Assembly: GCA_036346275.1 (NCBI GenBank)
Contig: JAYEVK010000437.1
Span: 182,527-246,526 of the forward strand
Length of the DNA: 64,000 nucleotides
Direction of reading: 5' to 3'
DNA from: Otatea glauca
Lineage: Eukaryota > Streptophyta > Magnoliopsida > Poales > Poaceae
The notes beneath the pieces were generated by a model. It was not told the DNA's origin. It worked only from the letters and a program-made list of their open reading frames with translations, and did not search any database. Below, one piece after another: positions 23,802 to 34,260 of the stretch. How positions within the stretch are numbered: position 1 is the stretch's first letter; each line of letters opens with the position of its first letter. The position numbers were made by a program, and so were the translations under genes.

Positions 23802-24788
23802 ATGTCGGTGACAAGAGTTCATCTGCATCATTCTCCACGCACGAAGGGCAATGTACAACTCACTAATGAGCAAATGTCGCTGCAAGAAGACCGTTCCGGT
23901 CCATCGAGATCGCTCAGGAGTTGCTAACACTACCCTTGCTACTATTTTGTCTAGACTTGATGATATGCTTGCATTGCTGTCCCTGGAACTTCGGTCCTCC
24001 GCCTCGTCTCCTAAGCAACAACAATGGTGTACTACGTGCACAACGGGTTCCCATTGCTGCCCCGACTTCCCAGCATGGACGCGCTGCATCGGTCGCCCCA
24101 CCACACATCGCCACGGGTTCATCCACTGATGATGAACAAGGTAAAATCAAGTTTGAGTTGCCTCCTTTTGGTTGAAAGTTCGATCCTAATGCATATATTA
24201 ATTGGGAGATAGCGGTAGATAAAGAATTTGCAAACTATGACTTATCTGAAAACCAAAAGATTAGTGCCGCAGATTAAAGTGTTAACGTCGATGCACGAGA
24301 TATTGGTGGAAGCATATATCTAGACATGATAAAGACCCTAAAACTTGGAATGCAATGAAAAGACTTATGAGAAATGATTATGTTCTGAATATGTTGCTAA
24401 ATATTTGCTTACTAAACTTCAATGCTTAAAACAAGGTTCTAAAACTGTTATAGAATACTTTCATGATTTGCAAAATTGTTTGTTGCATTGTGGTTTACAA
24501 GAATGTGAGGAAGCTCTGAGCTTAGGTTCATACGTGGACTTAATCATGAAATTCGGGATGTTCTTGTTGATGAAACATATAGTTGTCTTTCGAATTGATT
24601 GAATGTGCTTTTAGAGCTGAAAACATGCTTCTTGAATCTTTGAAAGAGCCTTTAGCTTTATTTGAGGTGCCCATTGTTGCACCTTCTTGTAGCTAATATT
24701 TTGCGTAAAAGTGAGCACCATCGGAGAAAGATGAAGAAGAAAATGTGAAAAAGAGGAGATATTTGCTGCTCCATACGTATGTGAAGAG
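23802..24788 (+). pseudogene. gag remnant of gypsy element C
   Basis: The ATG at 23802 gives MSVTRVHLHHSPRTKGN, matching the gag start of element A in the HHSPRTKG word. It soon reaches LTNEQ and LQEDR, with a shorter linker than A. Frames then shift. The core reappears near 24139 as GKIKFELPPF, then an in-frame stop, then KFDPNAYINWEIAVDKEF, aligning with the PPFNGKYDPDGYF region of A. A third block at 24405 (KLQCLKQGSKTVIEYFHDLQ) matches the downstream part of gag in A. Several breaks mean no full Gag can be made. Confidence 0.8.
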
Positions 24789-25437
24789 TTGGAAATTGAA
24801 GTTGCACCTACAACCACGGAGAATGATTTAGAAGGTAATGTCAAAGGTATGGACTGTATATATGGTGAAAATCATTTTGAAGAGACAAAACTGTCTATGA
24901 ATCGTGCTATCGTAGAGCAACTATTAATGGAACCCATTGCTGATTTTGTTGCTATTCCTAGTGATAAAGAAGAGTTGTGTCATAATGCTTCACTTATATC
25001 CACGCAACAATTAGTGAATGAACATGAAATATTTATATTTGAACAAAACACTTGCGCTGAACATAGACATGTTATTCAAATTGCTAGTGAAGAAGATGAG
25101 CTTAAATTGATGTCTTCTTTAGATACTTTAGGTTACATTGAATTTGATGTTCGTGTGATCCGGATAGTTTCAAGGAGAAGATTTTTGTACATTCGATTTG
25201 CCATGGTTATCACGAAATATTTTCTATGTTGTTGGCAAACATAATGATAAAGGAGAATACAAAGTGCATAGATTATACATTTGTTCAGATCTGAGACCTC
25301 CACATCCTATGCAACAATGTGATCAATTTGATAATTCTAATATCATATCAAGTACCCCTACCATCGATTATAATCTATATGATAGTTTTCAAGAAAGGAG
25401 TGTTTGGGTGATTTTGATTCACGAGACATTGATTTGA
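24789..25437 (+). pseudogene. Unrecognised ORF of non-autonomous element C
   Basis: Continuing from gag, the frame 24789-25244 encodes an acidic 151-residue protein (words such as EEDELKLMSSLDTLGYIEFD). A shift of frame near 25195 then continues it as PWLSRNIFYVVGKHNDKGEY and VHRLYICSDL up to 25437. It has no CCHC, protease, RT or integrase motif and does not match pol of elements A or B. Its coding-like character across a single frameshift suggests it was once a longer protein specific to this element family. Function unknown. Confidence 0.5.
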
Positions 25438-25501
25438 GCACAAAAGATATGCATGTTGCTTTGCTCTTTCTCGCTACTAACATTTTGCAGAGAATGTGAT
25501 G

Positions 25502-25544
25502 GAGTCGAGGACGACTCCAATTCAAGAAAGGGAGAATGATGAGA
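25502..25544 (+). repeat. First copy of duplicated pol-end/PPT segment
   Basis: GAGTCGAGGACGACTC then AATTCAAGAAAGGGAG, followed by TGATGAGA. It is repeated with few changes at 25772-25814, 270 bp downstream, where it forms the functional PPT and the first bases of the 3' LTR. Read in frame it encodes ESRTTPIQERENDE, the same peptide as the pol terminus of element B. Confidence 0.85.
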
Positions 25545-25793
25545 CCATGCTCGTCCGGATATGATCAACGCTATATCAATTTGGCGACACTTCACGGCAT
25601 CCTCTGTATCATCTACATCTACTAGGATGGCTTTCCTTCACGTGGGGAGGAAGCGTCCAAGAGTGCAAGCTTTCAACATGCCTTTATATGCTGGAAAGAA
25701 ATATTGAGCTTTGTGGAGGATGATCCGAACATGAGAATACTTTTTGTTGAGGTTAAGCTAAAGTCGAGCATGAGTCGAGGACGACTCAAATTC

Positions 25794-25806
25794 AAGAAAG
25801 GGAGGA
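25794..25806 (+). other. Polypurine tract of element C
   Basis: AAGAAAGGGAGGA immediately before the 3' LTR, the plus-strand DNA primer site. Confidence 0.9.
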
Positions 25807-26571
25807 TGATGAGGACATCACTACTACGGATATGACCACATTTGGTTGTGCCTACTCCAACACATCATCCACGGGCCAAGAAGAGAGAGATCAAATCCAT
25901 CACATTCGGAATCCAATTCGGCCTCCTGAGACAGCACCAACTTAAAACGGTCATAACTTTTGATCCAGAAGGGTGTTCGGGACACATGAGTACATGAGTA
26001 CTTGATTGAAAGCTTTCGTCGCCCTCTTTCCAATGGATCCAGTCTCACCTTCAAATTCCTTCGAGCTGTCCGGAAGCGCAAAACAAGTCACGTCACTTTT
26101 CGGTCCGAGTGAGTGGGCCTTGGGCCTTGTAATCGAATTGTATTTGGTTTCCTAGGGTTTTGAACGACCACCTCCTCTTGTTATCTCATAAATAACCAGC
26201 CGCAACCCCATCTAGGGTTTTGGGTTTTGTTTGATTAGTTTAACCAAGTGCAAACTTTGCGTCTTCGAGTTGTGCTGGACAACCACCTTGTCAAGACCTT
26301 CAATAGAACCCCACCTTATTTTGGCCTTCAATTCTTATTTGCAATTTCAGATTGCTTTTACCATTGTTCTTGCTTGTTCTTCGGTTGCTTGCAGGAATTG
26401 AACCTCGTGTTCAGGTTGATCGTGCCCACGGCAAGACAATAACACTCCGGAGTTGGTTTAGTGATTGCTAAGGCGCATCGTCGTCGTACGTTGTAGTCGG
26501 ATCGTCAAAGTCGGTTCCACAAATCGATAGTTATCGCTCTCATCGAAAGATCGGGACACAACCTCGCATCA
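25807..26571 (+). repeat. 3' LTR of gypsy element C (765 bp)
   Basis: Nearly identical to the 5' LTR. Differences include a short ACATGAGT-type duplication near 25990 and several 1-2 bp indels. It ends CTCGCATCA and is followed by GTATT. Confidence 0.95.
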
Positions 26572-26576
26572 GTATT

Positions 26577-26762
26577 ATCCGTATATTTTTATCCGTTTCC
26601 GATCCGAATCCATCACATATCCGTCCTATATCCGTATCTTGAATGACCCGGATTCGTATCCGTATCTGGTTAGCCCGTATCCGATTCCGAATCCGGTAAA
26701 AAATATAGTTTAGGATACGGGAAGAGCAATATCCGCCCGTATCCGACCCATTTTCACCCCTA
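26577..26762 (+). repeat. 3' sub-terminal and terminal repeat region of the hAT
   Basis: About 10 copies of ATCCG (mostly TATCCG or CATATCCG contexts) run up to the right TIR CCCATTTTCACCCCTA. This mirrors the CGGAT array at the left end in inverse orientation, so both ends present the same motif to the transposase. Confidence 0.8.
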
Positions 26763-28243
26763 CTAATAGTCGTGTTAGATGCTTAGCCATGCTCTAGGTC
26801 TTGGTATGGAATCCGGGAATTGTGATGGTCTTTTCTTTGTAGCAATTGGTAGTTATCGCGGGATGGTAGGGGTTTGAAACATGGTAATTGGAAAGAATGT
26901 TGCTTCATTCATGATAATTTGAAGGACTTGTTTAAAAGGGTGAAAGTGCGAGACTTGGGCGGGTAATTGGGGTTATTCGAGAATGGAGTCTCGGATGCCA
27001 TAGGCCCGCTTGAGTTGATTAAGGACCGATCGTTGGTGCCGTTGTCTTAAGCACTTTTCATACTAACCACATATCCATATATGGGATGGATGAGCTAAGT
27101 ACCATAAGTTACCCGGATCATTTGACTTGTGGGTTTGGTGTGTGGGTGAGGTGCCTAGGGGTGTCCCCGGTGGACCTAGTCATCTCCGCACATTAGACAC
27201 GAGCACAAATGTTTGGGGTGAGTATGCGAAAGGTTGTCATGTGAATCATCGCTTGCTATCGACGGGTGGTATGGTCGATGGTCTCGTGTCGTGTGGGTAA
27301 AGATGTACCCCCTGCAGGGTATAAGAACTATTCGAATAGCCGCGCTCTCGGTTATGGCAAAGCTTAATGTTCATTGGACATCATCGTAGTGTCATGTGTT
27401 GTTTTATGATGAGCTTGGAAGGTGAAACATGATGATCTCATGAGGGATGTTTGGGTATGTGCTAGCTGTCCATAGAAGTCAAATAGGACTAAGGTTGCTT
27501 ACACATTACTCTCTAGTTGTTAAGTTATGCTTTTTCGCAAATACTACTTAACTTGTGGCCTTTCATGTCCTTGCTACAACCATATGCATTATCCTTGTAC
27601 TCTATGGTCCGTGTAAGACTTGAGAGTACCTTCGTACTCATGTGTTTGTTGTTCGAGTTTTGTAGGTGAGAATGAGGCCGTATATGGCTATTTTTACCCC
27701 GCCGATGTCGACGAAGGGGATGAGTAGTCGGTGGTTGGCCAAGATAGCGGTAGTGGTGCCTTATGGGCAATGGCGCCACTATTTTTTTGCTTTTATGATG
27801 ATTATATCCGTTGCATACTCTATGTCTAATTCGCTAGTTAAACCATGGATAGTTTCTAGCTAGTGACCCTTGGTTGAGAGTATATAGACTTGTCTTTGTA
27901 TACTTCTCATGTTTAATTTCAGATTTGGTACGTTCGATGTATGAGACTTGTAATATGTTGAAGACTTGTAATTCACATTAAAACTTGCACTCTCTATGTA
28001 TTGTGTGATGATAGAGATGTTGTGCAACGATATGTGTGTTGATCTTGGGCATAGTCTTGAGACACATACCGCGGACTACCGAAGTTGCTTTTGTTTTAAT
28101 TGAGATTGTGGCTGCGTTGTTTGTCATATAGATGTGAATTAACATGTGCCTAGCTCTTGTGCGAGCGTATGTTAGCTCTCATCTAAATGGATAGTCGGTC
28201 GCTCGATTAAACCAAGTGCAATTTGGGTGGTTCTCACATGGGG

Positions 28244-29117
28244 TCCTCTCTCCTGCGTGCAGTCATCTAGGCCGACTCCTGGTGCCCGGTCTGGCTACCC
28301 TTCCGCGCAGGCTCGGGTCAAGCCCGGCCGCGCTACCATAGCTGCCATCCCATTTCGTTGAGCTCGCATTGCATAGGCTTCAGCCATTTGATTGCCTCCT
28401 AATCTCCCATTCCAACCTTGGGTTTGGATGCCCCACTTCCTACTGTAATTTTTATTGCTCAACTTTATCTTTAATGCGCTATGTGTTGCAAAAATAACTG
28501 GTAAGTATATTGGTATGTGATGATTATTTAAGTTGGTACACGGGTTGGACGGTGCCGCGTCGATACTCTTAACCTACCGTGCGCCGGGGAGTATGCGTGG
28601 GTTTTGGGGACGCACGGAGCAACCCCTGTGCACTAGCTACTGAGACCACTGTCGCTTTCATATACTACTACCTCAGTCAACTACTATCATTTTCAATTTT
28701 TACCCTATTTTGCTATTGCATATTATGGCTATCTTGATGCTACTGGTAAGGCTAAAAATGGATGGATACCTGGTTTTGGAGAATGAAAATGCAGGCTGAT
28801 TGTGGGGATTGAATTGAGTTGGGGAAGAGGATGCAAAATGGTTGTTATCTCCTCTTGATGCTCCTGGCTTGTCTCTGCCTTGAGCTTGGGCTTGCCCTTC
28901 TGGTTCCTAGTTGCTAGCCTCTTGCCTTCGGGCTCCTGGTTGCTTGCCTCTAGTGACCTTCTGGTTGCCTTGTGCTTACTGGCTTGGTTTGCTTGCTTTG
29001 ATGGAGAGGTTTGATGTTGGTGCCTTACTAGAGGTTGGCTTATGGGCTTGCCATATATGGTCTAAGGCATGAATCCTTACGAGTGATGTTTCTGGAGGAG
29101 CTATGAACCGAGTGTGA
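28244..29117. other. Unresolved LTR-like and simple sequence
   Basis: The first part (to about 28350) is GC-rich and reads as the continuation of the minus-strand LTR split at 14448. The rest has LTR-like text (GTGCACTAGCTACTGAGACC) and, at 28850-28990, a low-complexity stretch of repeated CTTG/CTCCTGGTTGC words. No gene is seen and element borders cannot be fixed. Confidence 0.4.
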
Positions 29118-29687
29118 TGTAACATCCCAATTTTTACATTTTATGGATTTAATATGCATTTTCCCTTTTTATGAATTTTCTAGATTTTATTTAATTTACT
29201 TTGTATTTATTGATTTAAGCCTCTTGTCATCTTTTATTTATTAATTGGGAAAATTATAATAAACTTTTGCTGAAAATATTTTATTTGAGTTCCTATTATC
29301 CTAAAATATTTTTTGGAATTTTTCTGACATTTTTGCTATTTTAATTGGCTTATCCTAATTTCTAGTATTTATTTTGTTCGGAAAAGGTTTCAAAAATATG
29401 TATCAATAGTTTTGGGCCGAGACCAGTGGACCCGGCCCGTTTCCTTCCGCATCGCTAGCCCACTTCGGCCCGATCCAGCTGCAAACCCTAACTCTAAGCG
29501 TTGCGACCGTTGGATCTTGATCCAACGGCTGAGACCTCTCCTCGTCGTCGCACGCTGTCAGCTGCCCGATCGGATCTGCGCGGACACTTGAGATCGTGCC
29601 ACGTCGACTTCACCGTATTGCAATCGAATCCGCCGCGCTGCCGTAATCCCGTGAACCTCAGACTTTGTGTCCGGGGCCGTTCACGCC
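29118..29687 (+). repeat. 5' part of a large gypsy LTR, cut by element B
   Basis: Starts TGTAACATCCCAATTTTTAC, close to the LTR start at 58903 (TTTAACATCCCAAAATTTGG), and carries the same AT-rich opening followed by the 'CGTTGGATC' rich GC segment. It is broken at 29687/29688 where the end of gypsy element B begins. ACGCC (29683-29687) would be the target site; its partner copy is lost with the far end of B. Confidence 0.7.
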
Positions 29688-30577
29688 TGATGCGACAACG
29701 GCCCGATCTTTCGATAGGTTATACTTTTGTGGAACGGAGACGTTCGCGTTCCAAGGGCTTCCAATCAGCGGAGATTGAATCCTTGCAATCGCTACACCCA
29801 CGCACCTGTCATTATCAACCGTGCTCACGCCCGGATGACCTAACCACGAAGGTTAATTCCTGCACGCAGTAGATGAAACGAGCAAGAATGAGAAAGAAAG
29901 CAATCTGACAATTCAAAACGATCAAAGTTGAGGTTATCTCTTTCACCAAACCAGGCCTTGTGACATTACTTCGATGAACAAGTGTTTCACATGCAATGGA
30001 GAACAAATTTAGCAAAATAACCTAACCCTAAAAGTAGTGGCAGCTAAGTGTATATAAGGGCGAGTTATAAAAAAAGTGATCAATCAACGGTTCTGATTCA
30101 AAGTCTGCAATAGCAGGAACTTTTCATGTTGATTTGGAGGCATTCACGATTGAATCTAGAGATGGGCTTGTATCCAATAGAGAGTTCTTGAAATAAGCTT
30201 TCCAATGAGTGGTGGCTCAGCCCAAACGGACTTCGTATGAGGAAGTTATGGCCTTTTAGTCCCCATATTGTCGGTGACTCGAGACGAGTTGTAGTCCGAA
30301 TTGAAGTGCACGGATGGCATCAATTGGGCTTGTACTTTTTGTTGAACATGGCTTGTAGGTGTTCAAGTTGTGTATGAGGTCTCCTTGAGTTAGCATCTCT
30401 TCTCCCATGCTCCTAAGTAACAACACATCACAAAGAAAATTATGCAGTAGCACATTCCCATTAGAACAAGTATTATCACCTAGGAACGAGCTCACCTTGT
30501 AATTGAGTTGTTTTGCTCAGGCTCATGTTATTGGACCAAGAGTTAAAGTTGTATCCATAGGAGTTATGTCCTCATCA
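29688..30577 (-). repeat. 3' LTR of gypsy element B (890 bp)
   Basis: Minus strand: starts TGATGAGGACATAACTCC after the purine tract and ends GTCGCATCA, like element C. A TATA-like TTATATACAC (about 30050 on the minus strand) is present. The motif CATAACTTCCTCATACGAAG occurs near 30250-30230. Confidence 0.88.
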
Positions 30578-33394
30578 TTCTCCCTCTCTAAAATTGGAGT
30601 CGTCCTCGACTCAATCTCATCTTCTTCGCCCATGTATGGTTTTAAATCTGAAACGTTAAAAATGTGACTAACCCCTAAATCTATAGACAACTCAAGCTTA
30701 TATGCATTATCATTAATCTTTGCAAGTACTTTAATAGGACCATCAGTTCGAGGCATTAATTTAGACTTTCTAAATTCAGGAAACCTATCTTTGCGTAGAT
30801 GCAACCAAACAAGATCACCAGGTTCAAAGGTTAATTGTTTTCTACCCTGGCTACCATATGCTTTATATTTTGCATTCATCTTTTCAATATTTTCTTTAAC
30901 TAATTCATGCATTTTCAAGCTCAATTCAGCATGGCTTTTAGCTTCAAAATTTAATGTTTTGGAAGGAGGTAAAGGTAACAAATCAATAGGAGCACGTGGA
31001 TTAAACCCATATACGATCTGAAACAGACTTACCTTGGTTGTGGAGTGTATGGACCTGTTATAAGCAAATTCAATATGAGGTAAGCACTCTTCCCACATCT
31101 TCAGATTTGTCTTGAGAATCGCCTGTAGCATAGTAGACAATGTGCGGTTGACGACCTCCATCTGTCCATCGGTTTGAGGGTGACAAGTAGTGGAGAAAAG
31201 CAATTTTGTCCCCAATTTATTCCATAGGCTTCTCCAAAAATGACTCAAGAACTTTACATTACAGTCTAAAACGATAGTATTGGGCACACCATGTAAACGA
31301 ACGATCTCCCTGAAAAACAAATCAGCAACGTTTGTAGCATCGTCTCTCTCAAAATCTATTGAAATATCCTCCCAAGGAATGCTAGGGACAGGAAGAGGCA
31401 TATAAAGACCATGTGGATTCAAACGGGACATAGCTTTTTTGCAAGTGGTGCACCGTGACACATAGCGCTCGACATCACGCCTCATCTTAGGCAAAAAGAA
31501 ATGGGCAGCAAGTACATCCTCCGTCTTCTTCACTCCAAAGTGTCCCATCAAACCACCTCCATGCGCTTCCTGCAAAAACAAAAGGCGACCAGAACTAGCT
31601 AGAACACATAGCTTGTTAGCACGATATAATAATCCATCATTTAGCACATATTTATTCCAAGTTCTTCCTTCTCTACATTTTAAATAAGCATATCTAAAAT
31701 ACAGATCAATGGCATACAAGTCCTTTATTGTTTCCAAACAAAAAATTTTATGATCAAGTTGTGATAACAAAGTATATCTCGAAGACAACGCATCGGCAAT
31801 CACATTGTCTTTACCTTTCTTATGCTTGATGATATAGGGAAACGACTCAATGAACTCAACCCATTTAGCATGTCGTTTATTCAGTTTCGCTTGGCTTCTA
31901 ATATATTTTAAAGATTCATGATCGGAATGAATAACAAATTCTTTGGACCAAAGGTAATGTTGCCATGTTTCTTACACACGGACTAAAGCGTACAATTCTT
32001 TGTCATATGTAGAATAATTCAGAGCAGGGCCATTCAATTTTTCACTAAAATATGCAACAGGTTTACCTTCTTGTAGTAACACTCCTCCTATTCGAATCCC
32101 ACTAGCATCACACTCTAACTCAAAAATTTTACCAAAATCGGGGAGTTGAAGTAGAGGGACTTTGGTGAGCTTCTCCTTTAACACATTAAAAGCATGTTCT
32201 TGTGCTGGTCCCCAGTAGAAAAGAATGCCTTTCTTTGTTAACTCATTCAATGGTGCCGCAATGGTGCTGAAATTCTTCACAAAACGCCTATAGAATCCTA
32301 CAAGACTATGAAACTTCTCACCTGTGTGATTGTCTCAGGCGTCGACCAGCTCTTGATTGCTTCAATTTTCGCTTCATCCACTTCTATTCCCTGTGGAGTA
32401 ACAACATATCCAAGCGAAAATAGAATCCTACAAGACTATGAAACTTCTCACCTGTGTGATTGTCTCAGGCGTCGACCAGCTCTTGATTGCTTCAATTCTC
32501 GCTTCATCCACTTCTATTCCCTGTGGAGTAACAACATATCCAAGAAAAGAGACTCGATCCGTGCAAAAGGTGCATTTCTCATGATTACCAAACAAAAGTG
32601 CATCTCTCAAAGCATTAAAAACAGCACGTAAATGTTCCATGTGTTCTCTATGTGACTTTTTATAGATTAAAATATCATCAAAATAAACCACCACAAATTT
32701 TCCAATGAAAACATGTAAAACTTCGTTCATTATCCGCATGAAAGTGCTAGGTGCGTTAGTTAACCCAAAAGGCATGACTAACCATTCATATAACCTAAAC
32801 TTAGTTTTGAAAGTAGTTTTCCATTCGTCTCCCAACTTCATTATAATTTGGTGGTATCCACTTCGTAAGTCTACCTTAGAAAAAATGATAGAACCACTTA
32901 ACTCATCAAGCATGTCGTCTAACCAAGGAATAGGATAACGATACCTTATTGTGATATTATTAATGGAACTACAATCTACTCACATTCGCCAAGTACCATC
33001 TTTCTTAGGAACCAAAATAATAGGAACGGCACAAGGACTAAGTCTCTCTCGTACATACCTTCGGTCCAATAAGTCTTGGACTTGACGCTGAATTTCCTTA
33101 GTCTCTTCGGGGTTGGTTCGGTAAGGTGCATGGTTTGGTAAAGTCGCCCCCAGAATCAAGCCAATTTGATGCTCAATTCCTCTCATAGGTGGCAGCCCTA
33201 GGGGAAGCTCATTTGGGAATACATCCTCATACTCCTGCAAAAGATTAATGACAGCAGGAGGCAAAGAGCTAGGCAATTTATCAAGGAAAAAATAAGCCTC
33301 TTTGCAAATCAAAGCATAGCAAGCCAAATCAAACTCATCAAGCTCAAGTAAATTAGATTTTGTAGCAAGCATGTTAGCACCTTCAATTTAATTC
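30523..33394 (-). pseudogene. pol of gypsy element B (RT, RNase H, integrase), broken
   Basis: RT starts at 33372 (PPMRGIEHQIGL, VPKKDGTWRM) and continues at 32913-32428 with FSKVDLRSGYHQI, MPFGLTNAPSTFMR and the active-site YFDDIL. RNase H is at 32280-31972 (LECDASGIRIGGVLLQEGK, YSTYDKELYAL). Integrase is in the frame 31803-30523: CTTCKK of the HHCC finger, then ISIDF, VLDCNVKF, and the GLTNAP-like downstream words to FKVS/DLKPY-type tail ending ESRTTPI. About 30 residues between ISIDF and DDATNVADLF are missing compared with the family. A 130-bp tandem duplication (32291-32544) and stops between blocks inactivate it. Confidence 0.9.
32291..32544. repeat. 130-bp tandem duplication in RT of element B
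   Basis: The segment starting TAGAATCCTACAAGACTATG at 32291 is repeated from 32421 (to at least 32544), with a single T/C difference visible. Since 130 is not a multiple of three, the second copy shifts the RT reading frame. Confidence 0.95.
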
Positions 33395-33420
33395 CCGCTG
33401 GACTTATCAATTTTCGGATG

Positions 33421-34110
33421 TAACTTTTGTGTCTCATGGCAAGAGGAGATTTTAAGGTAAAATCAAATGATGATGATGAACCCTCCTATGATGAATTAAT
33501 GGATATGCTTGAGGACTTGAATGAGTATCTCGGTAAAGAAAGTTTAAACATAAAGCTTTGATAAAAGAATATCTTTCCCTCAAAGATTCTTATGAGGAGC
33601 TAAAGGAAGCTCATGAGACTCTTCTTGCTAAGGACCATTCAAAGTCTCAAAATAATGTAGGCATTAGTTGCAAGATTATTGATGGTTCATCTTGCTTAGA
33701 AATTGATTCATGTTGTATCTAAAAAAATTAGCATATCTACTTCTTGTGATGATTTGCTTGATATGCCTTTAACTTCATATGATAGCTTAAATTCTTGCCA
33801 TGCAAATTTAATAGTAGAAAATAATGGCTTAAAGAGCAAGTAGACAAGCTTAGCAAAAGTTTAGATAGATGTTTCAAGGGTAAGGACACTCTAAACAAAA
33901 TTTTAAATAGTCAAATATGTTCTTACAACAAAGAAGGTCTTGGGTACATTCCTAGGAAGGGCAAGAAAATTAGTAACAAAGCTCCTATGTTAGTTAAATC
34001 AAATGGGAAGCTTTGTTATAAATGTCATGATGTAGGACACTTAGAAAATGATTGTCCCTTAGGCAAGGCACCCAAGAATAATGTTTATAATTCATGTTAT
34101 ATACTTAAGT
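33421..34110 (+). pseudogene. gag C-terminal part of the Sirevirus-type element
   Basis: Starts within gag (FMARGDFKVKS, then DELMDMLEDLNEYLGKE) and continues through charged, coiled-coil-like sequence with frameshifts. At 34014-34055 the CCHC zinc knuckle C-x2-C-x4-H-x4-C is intact (CYKCHDVGHLENDC), followed by PLGK. It would bind the element RNA. No full frame remains. Confidence 0.8.
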
Positions 34111-34260
34111 AAAATATTTTTGGTAAAATTATTGCTAAGTTTGTTGGCACTCCTATACTTGGCCGCAGAAAGAATGCCATTTGGGTGTCCAAAGCCTTGG
34201 TTACTAACCTCCAAGGACCCAAACAAATTTGGGTACCTAAAAGGGCTTGATTTTCTTTGT

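Larger units (their letters stand above)
21380..26571 (+). mobile_element. Gypsy element C: complete, non-autonomous LTR retrotransposon
   Basis: Two LTRs (21380-22142 and 25807-26571), a tRNA-Met PBS, a PPT and the target duplication GTATT (21375-21379 and 26572-26576) define a complete 5,192-bp insertion into the hAT 3' region. Inside are a long leader, a broken gag and an unrecognised ORF; no protease, RT, RNase H or integrase is present. Only the last dozen pol codons, which overlap the PPT, survive. LTR and PBS match elements A and B, likely helpers of the same lineage. The two LTRs differ by roughly five substitutions plus several small indels by eye, so the insertion is fairly recent. 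Confidence 0.95.
16435..26762 (+). mobile_element. Complete hAT transposon with open transposase, carrying gypsy element C
   Basis: The left end TAGGGGTGAAAATGGG is matched perfectly by the right end read on the other strand, and 22 of the first 23 positions agree. The 8-bp target duplication CTAATAGT flanks both sides (16427-16434 and 26763-26770), diagnostic of hAT elements. Without the inserted gypsy element (21380-26571 plus one GTATT) it is about 5.1 kb. It carries a GC-rich promoter/leader region, one transposase gene, a 3' noncoding region, and sub-terminal arrays of CGGAT/ATCCG at both ends. Target is the interior of a gypsy solo LTR. Confidence 0.95.
14449..28238 (+). mobile_element. 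Solo LTR of a large gypsy (chromovirus-like) family, split by a hAT
   Basis: Begins TGTCACAGCCCCAAAACC and ends GGTTCTCACA. Both sides carry TGGGG (14444-14448 and 28239-28243), so this is one insertion. Removing the 10.3-kb hAT and its extra TSD leaves about 3.45 kb with no PBS, PPT or internal genes: a solo LTR formed by LTR-LTR recombination. Homology to the LTR at 58903-62063 is clear in several blocks, such as GCTTAGCCATGC (26.78 and 60.80 kb), TCGTGTGGGTAAAG (27.29 and 61.36 kb) and AATAGCCG.GCTC.CGGT (27.34 and 61.40 kb). Confidence 0.9.
29688..33394 (-). mobile_element. Gypsy element B, truncated (3' LTR and pol)
   Basis: Minus strand, same lineage as A and C. The LTR is at 29688-30577, and the pol order RT, RNase H, integrase runs from right to left with a PPT-like GAGAGGGAGAA before the LTR. 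Homology to element A continues up to about 33394 and then stops, where copia sequence starts. So gag, protease, PBS and the 5' LTR are missing. Inserted in a large gypsy LTR. Confidence 0.88.

Noticed and set aside
27525..27863. Short open frames at 27.5-27.9 kb as a gene
   Set aside because: Inside the solo LTR, in a segment with the usual LTR text; no domain.
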